In this document: positions 63,742 through 64,000 of the stretch, piece by piece
How positions within the stretch are numbered: the first letter of the stretch is position 1
How the letters are laid out: each line of letters starts with the position of its first letter
Assembly: GCA_026168455.1 (NCBI GenBank)
Contig: CM047425.1
Span: 89,097,580-89,161,579, forward strand
Direction of reading: 5' to 3'
Length of the DNA stretch: 64,000 bases
Source of the DNA: Theocolax elegans
Taxonomy: Eukaryota > Arthropoda > Insecta > Hymenoptera > Cerocephalidae
Translations under genes and position numbers: made by a program
Notes under the pieces: model-generated
The model's input: only the letters and a program-made list of their open reading frames with translations
Databases searched by the model: none
What the model was told of the DNA's origin: nothing

Positions 63742-64000
63742 ACACTTTTGTTCTTATAAAAGTTGATTATTATTAACAGTATAGGCATAACGTCAAATTA
63801 AATTTGATTTAGTTTCCAACGTTTGCCTGAATTCCTTATCACACCAGATCAGTTACTCGATTATTAATGTAAATCAGTCATTACTTTCGTCTTTGAGACA
63901 ATTCTTCTAATTCTATGATTCTTCAATTTTGCGATCGAATTAATAATATTATTAATAAAATATTGTTAATGTCTTTAGCCGCTTGTGTTTTTAGTTTCGA
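63742..64000. other. AT-rich right edge, nothing recognised
   Basis: No feature seen. Confidence 0.4.

Noticed and set aside
1..64000. CRISPR array, bacterial operon or phage features
   Set aside because: No regularly spaced repeats of that kind; the intron-containing genes show a eukaryotic nuclear sequence.

Overview
The window is AT-rich animal nuclear DNA with intron-split genes. GT-AG introns, insect-style gene content (Mp20, a sigma-class GST, an R1-clade retrotransposon) and islands of higher GC in an AT-rich background point to an insect. A hymenopteran is my best guess, but this is an inference from composition only. I reconstructed all gene models by hand from reading-frame continuity and splice sites; no alignment was run.

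Layout. 1-7252 is transposon territory. It holds the 5' part of an R1-clade non-LTR retrotransposon on the minus strand (its reverse-transcriptase ORF lies off the left edge), its AT-rich flank with a decayed hAT transposase tail, and a head-to-tail duplication of about 3.3 kb (633-3937 and 3938-7252) at roughly 99.6% identity. 7253-18490 is gene-poor, with one TTAA-bounded MITE and several GC-richer islands. 18492-21728 (-) is a complete muscle protein 20 gene (calponin family, 184 aa) with a TATA box. 22000-26245 is a gene desert. 26270-36310 (-) is a complete Ral GTPase-activating protein beta subunit gene (21 coding exons, about 1,534 aa). Divergent from it, 37665-38710 (+) is the exosome subunit Rrp41/Ski6 (270 aa). 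Convergent with Rrp41, 38941-41335 (-) is the mitochondrial trifunctional protein beta subunit (HADHB, 471 aa). 42800-45025 is repeat- and GC-rich: a foldback element, a CpG-rich block of about 1.1 kb and a MITE copy. 46816-51543 (-) is a sigma-class glutathione S-transferase (207 aa). 52000-64000 has no recognisable gene; it holds GC-richer islands at 58740-59270 and 62150-62530 and one more MITE copy.

The host genes are separate housekeeping or muscle genes rather than one pathway: muscle thin-filament protein, Ral GTPase control, RNA decay, mitochondrial beta-oxidation and detoxification. The most unusual material is the near-identical tandem duplication that cuts a retrotransposon ORF, a TTAA-flanked MITE family with four clear copies, an intronic 89-nt hairpin inside the GST gene, and the CpG-rich block at 43456-44540 with paired splice-donor-like sites and palindromes.
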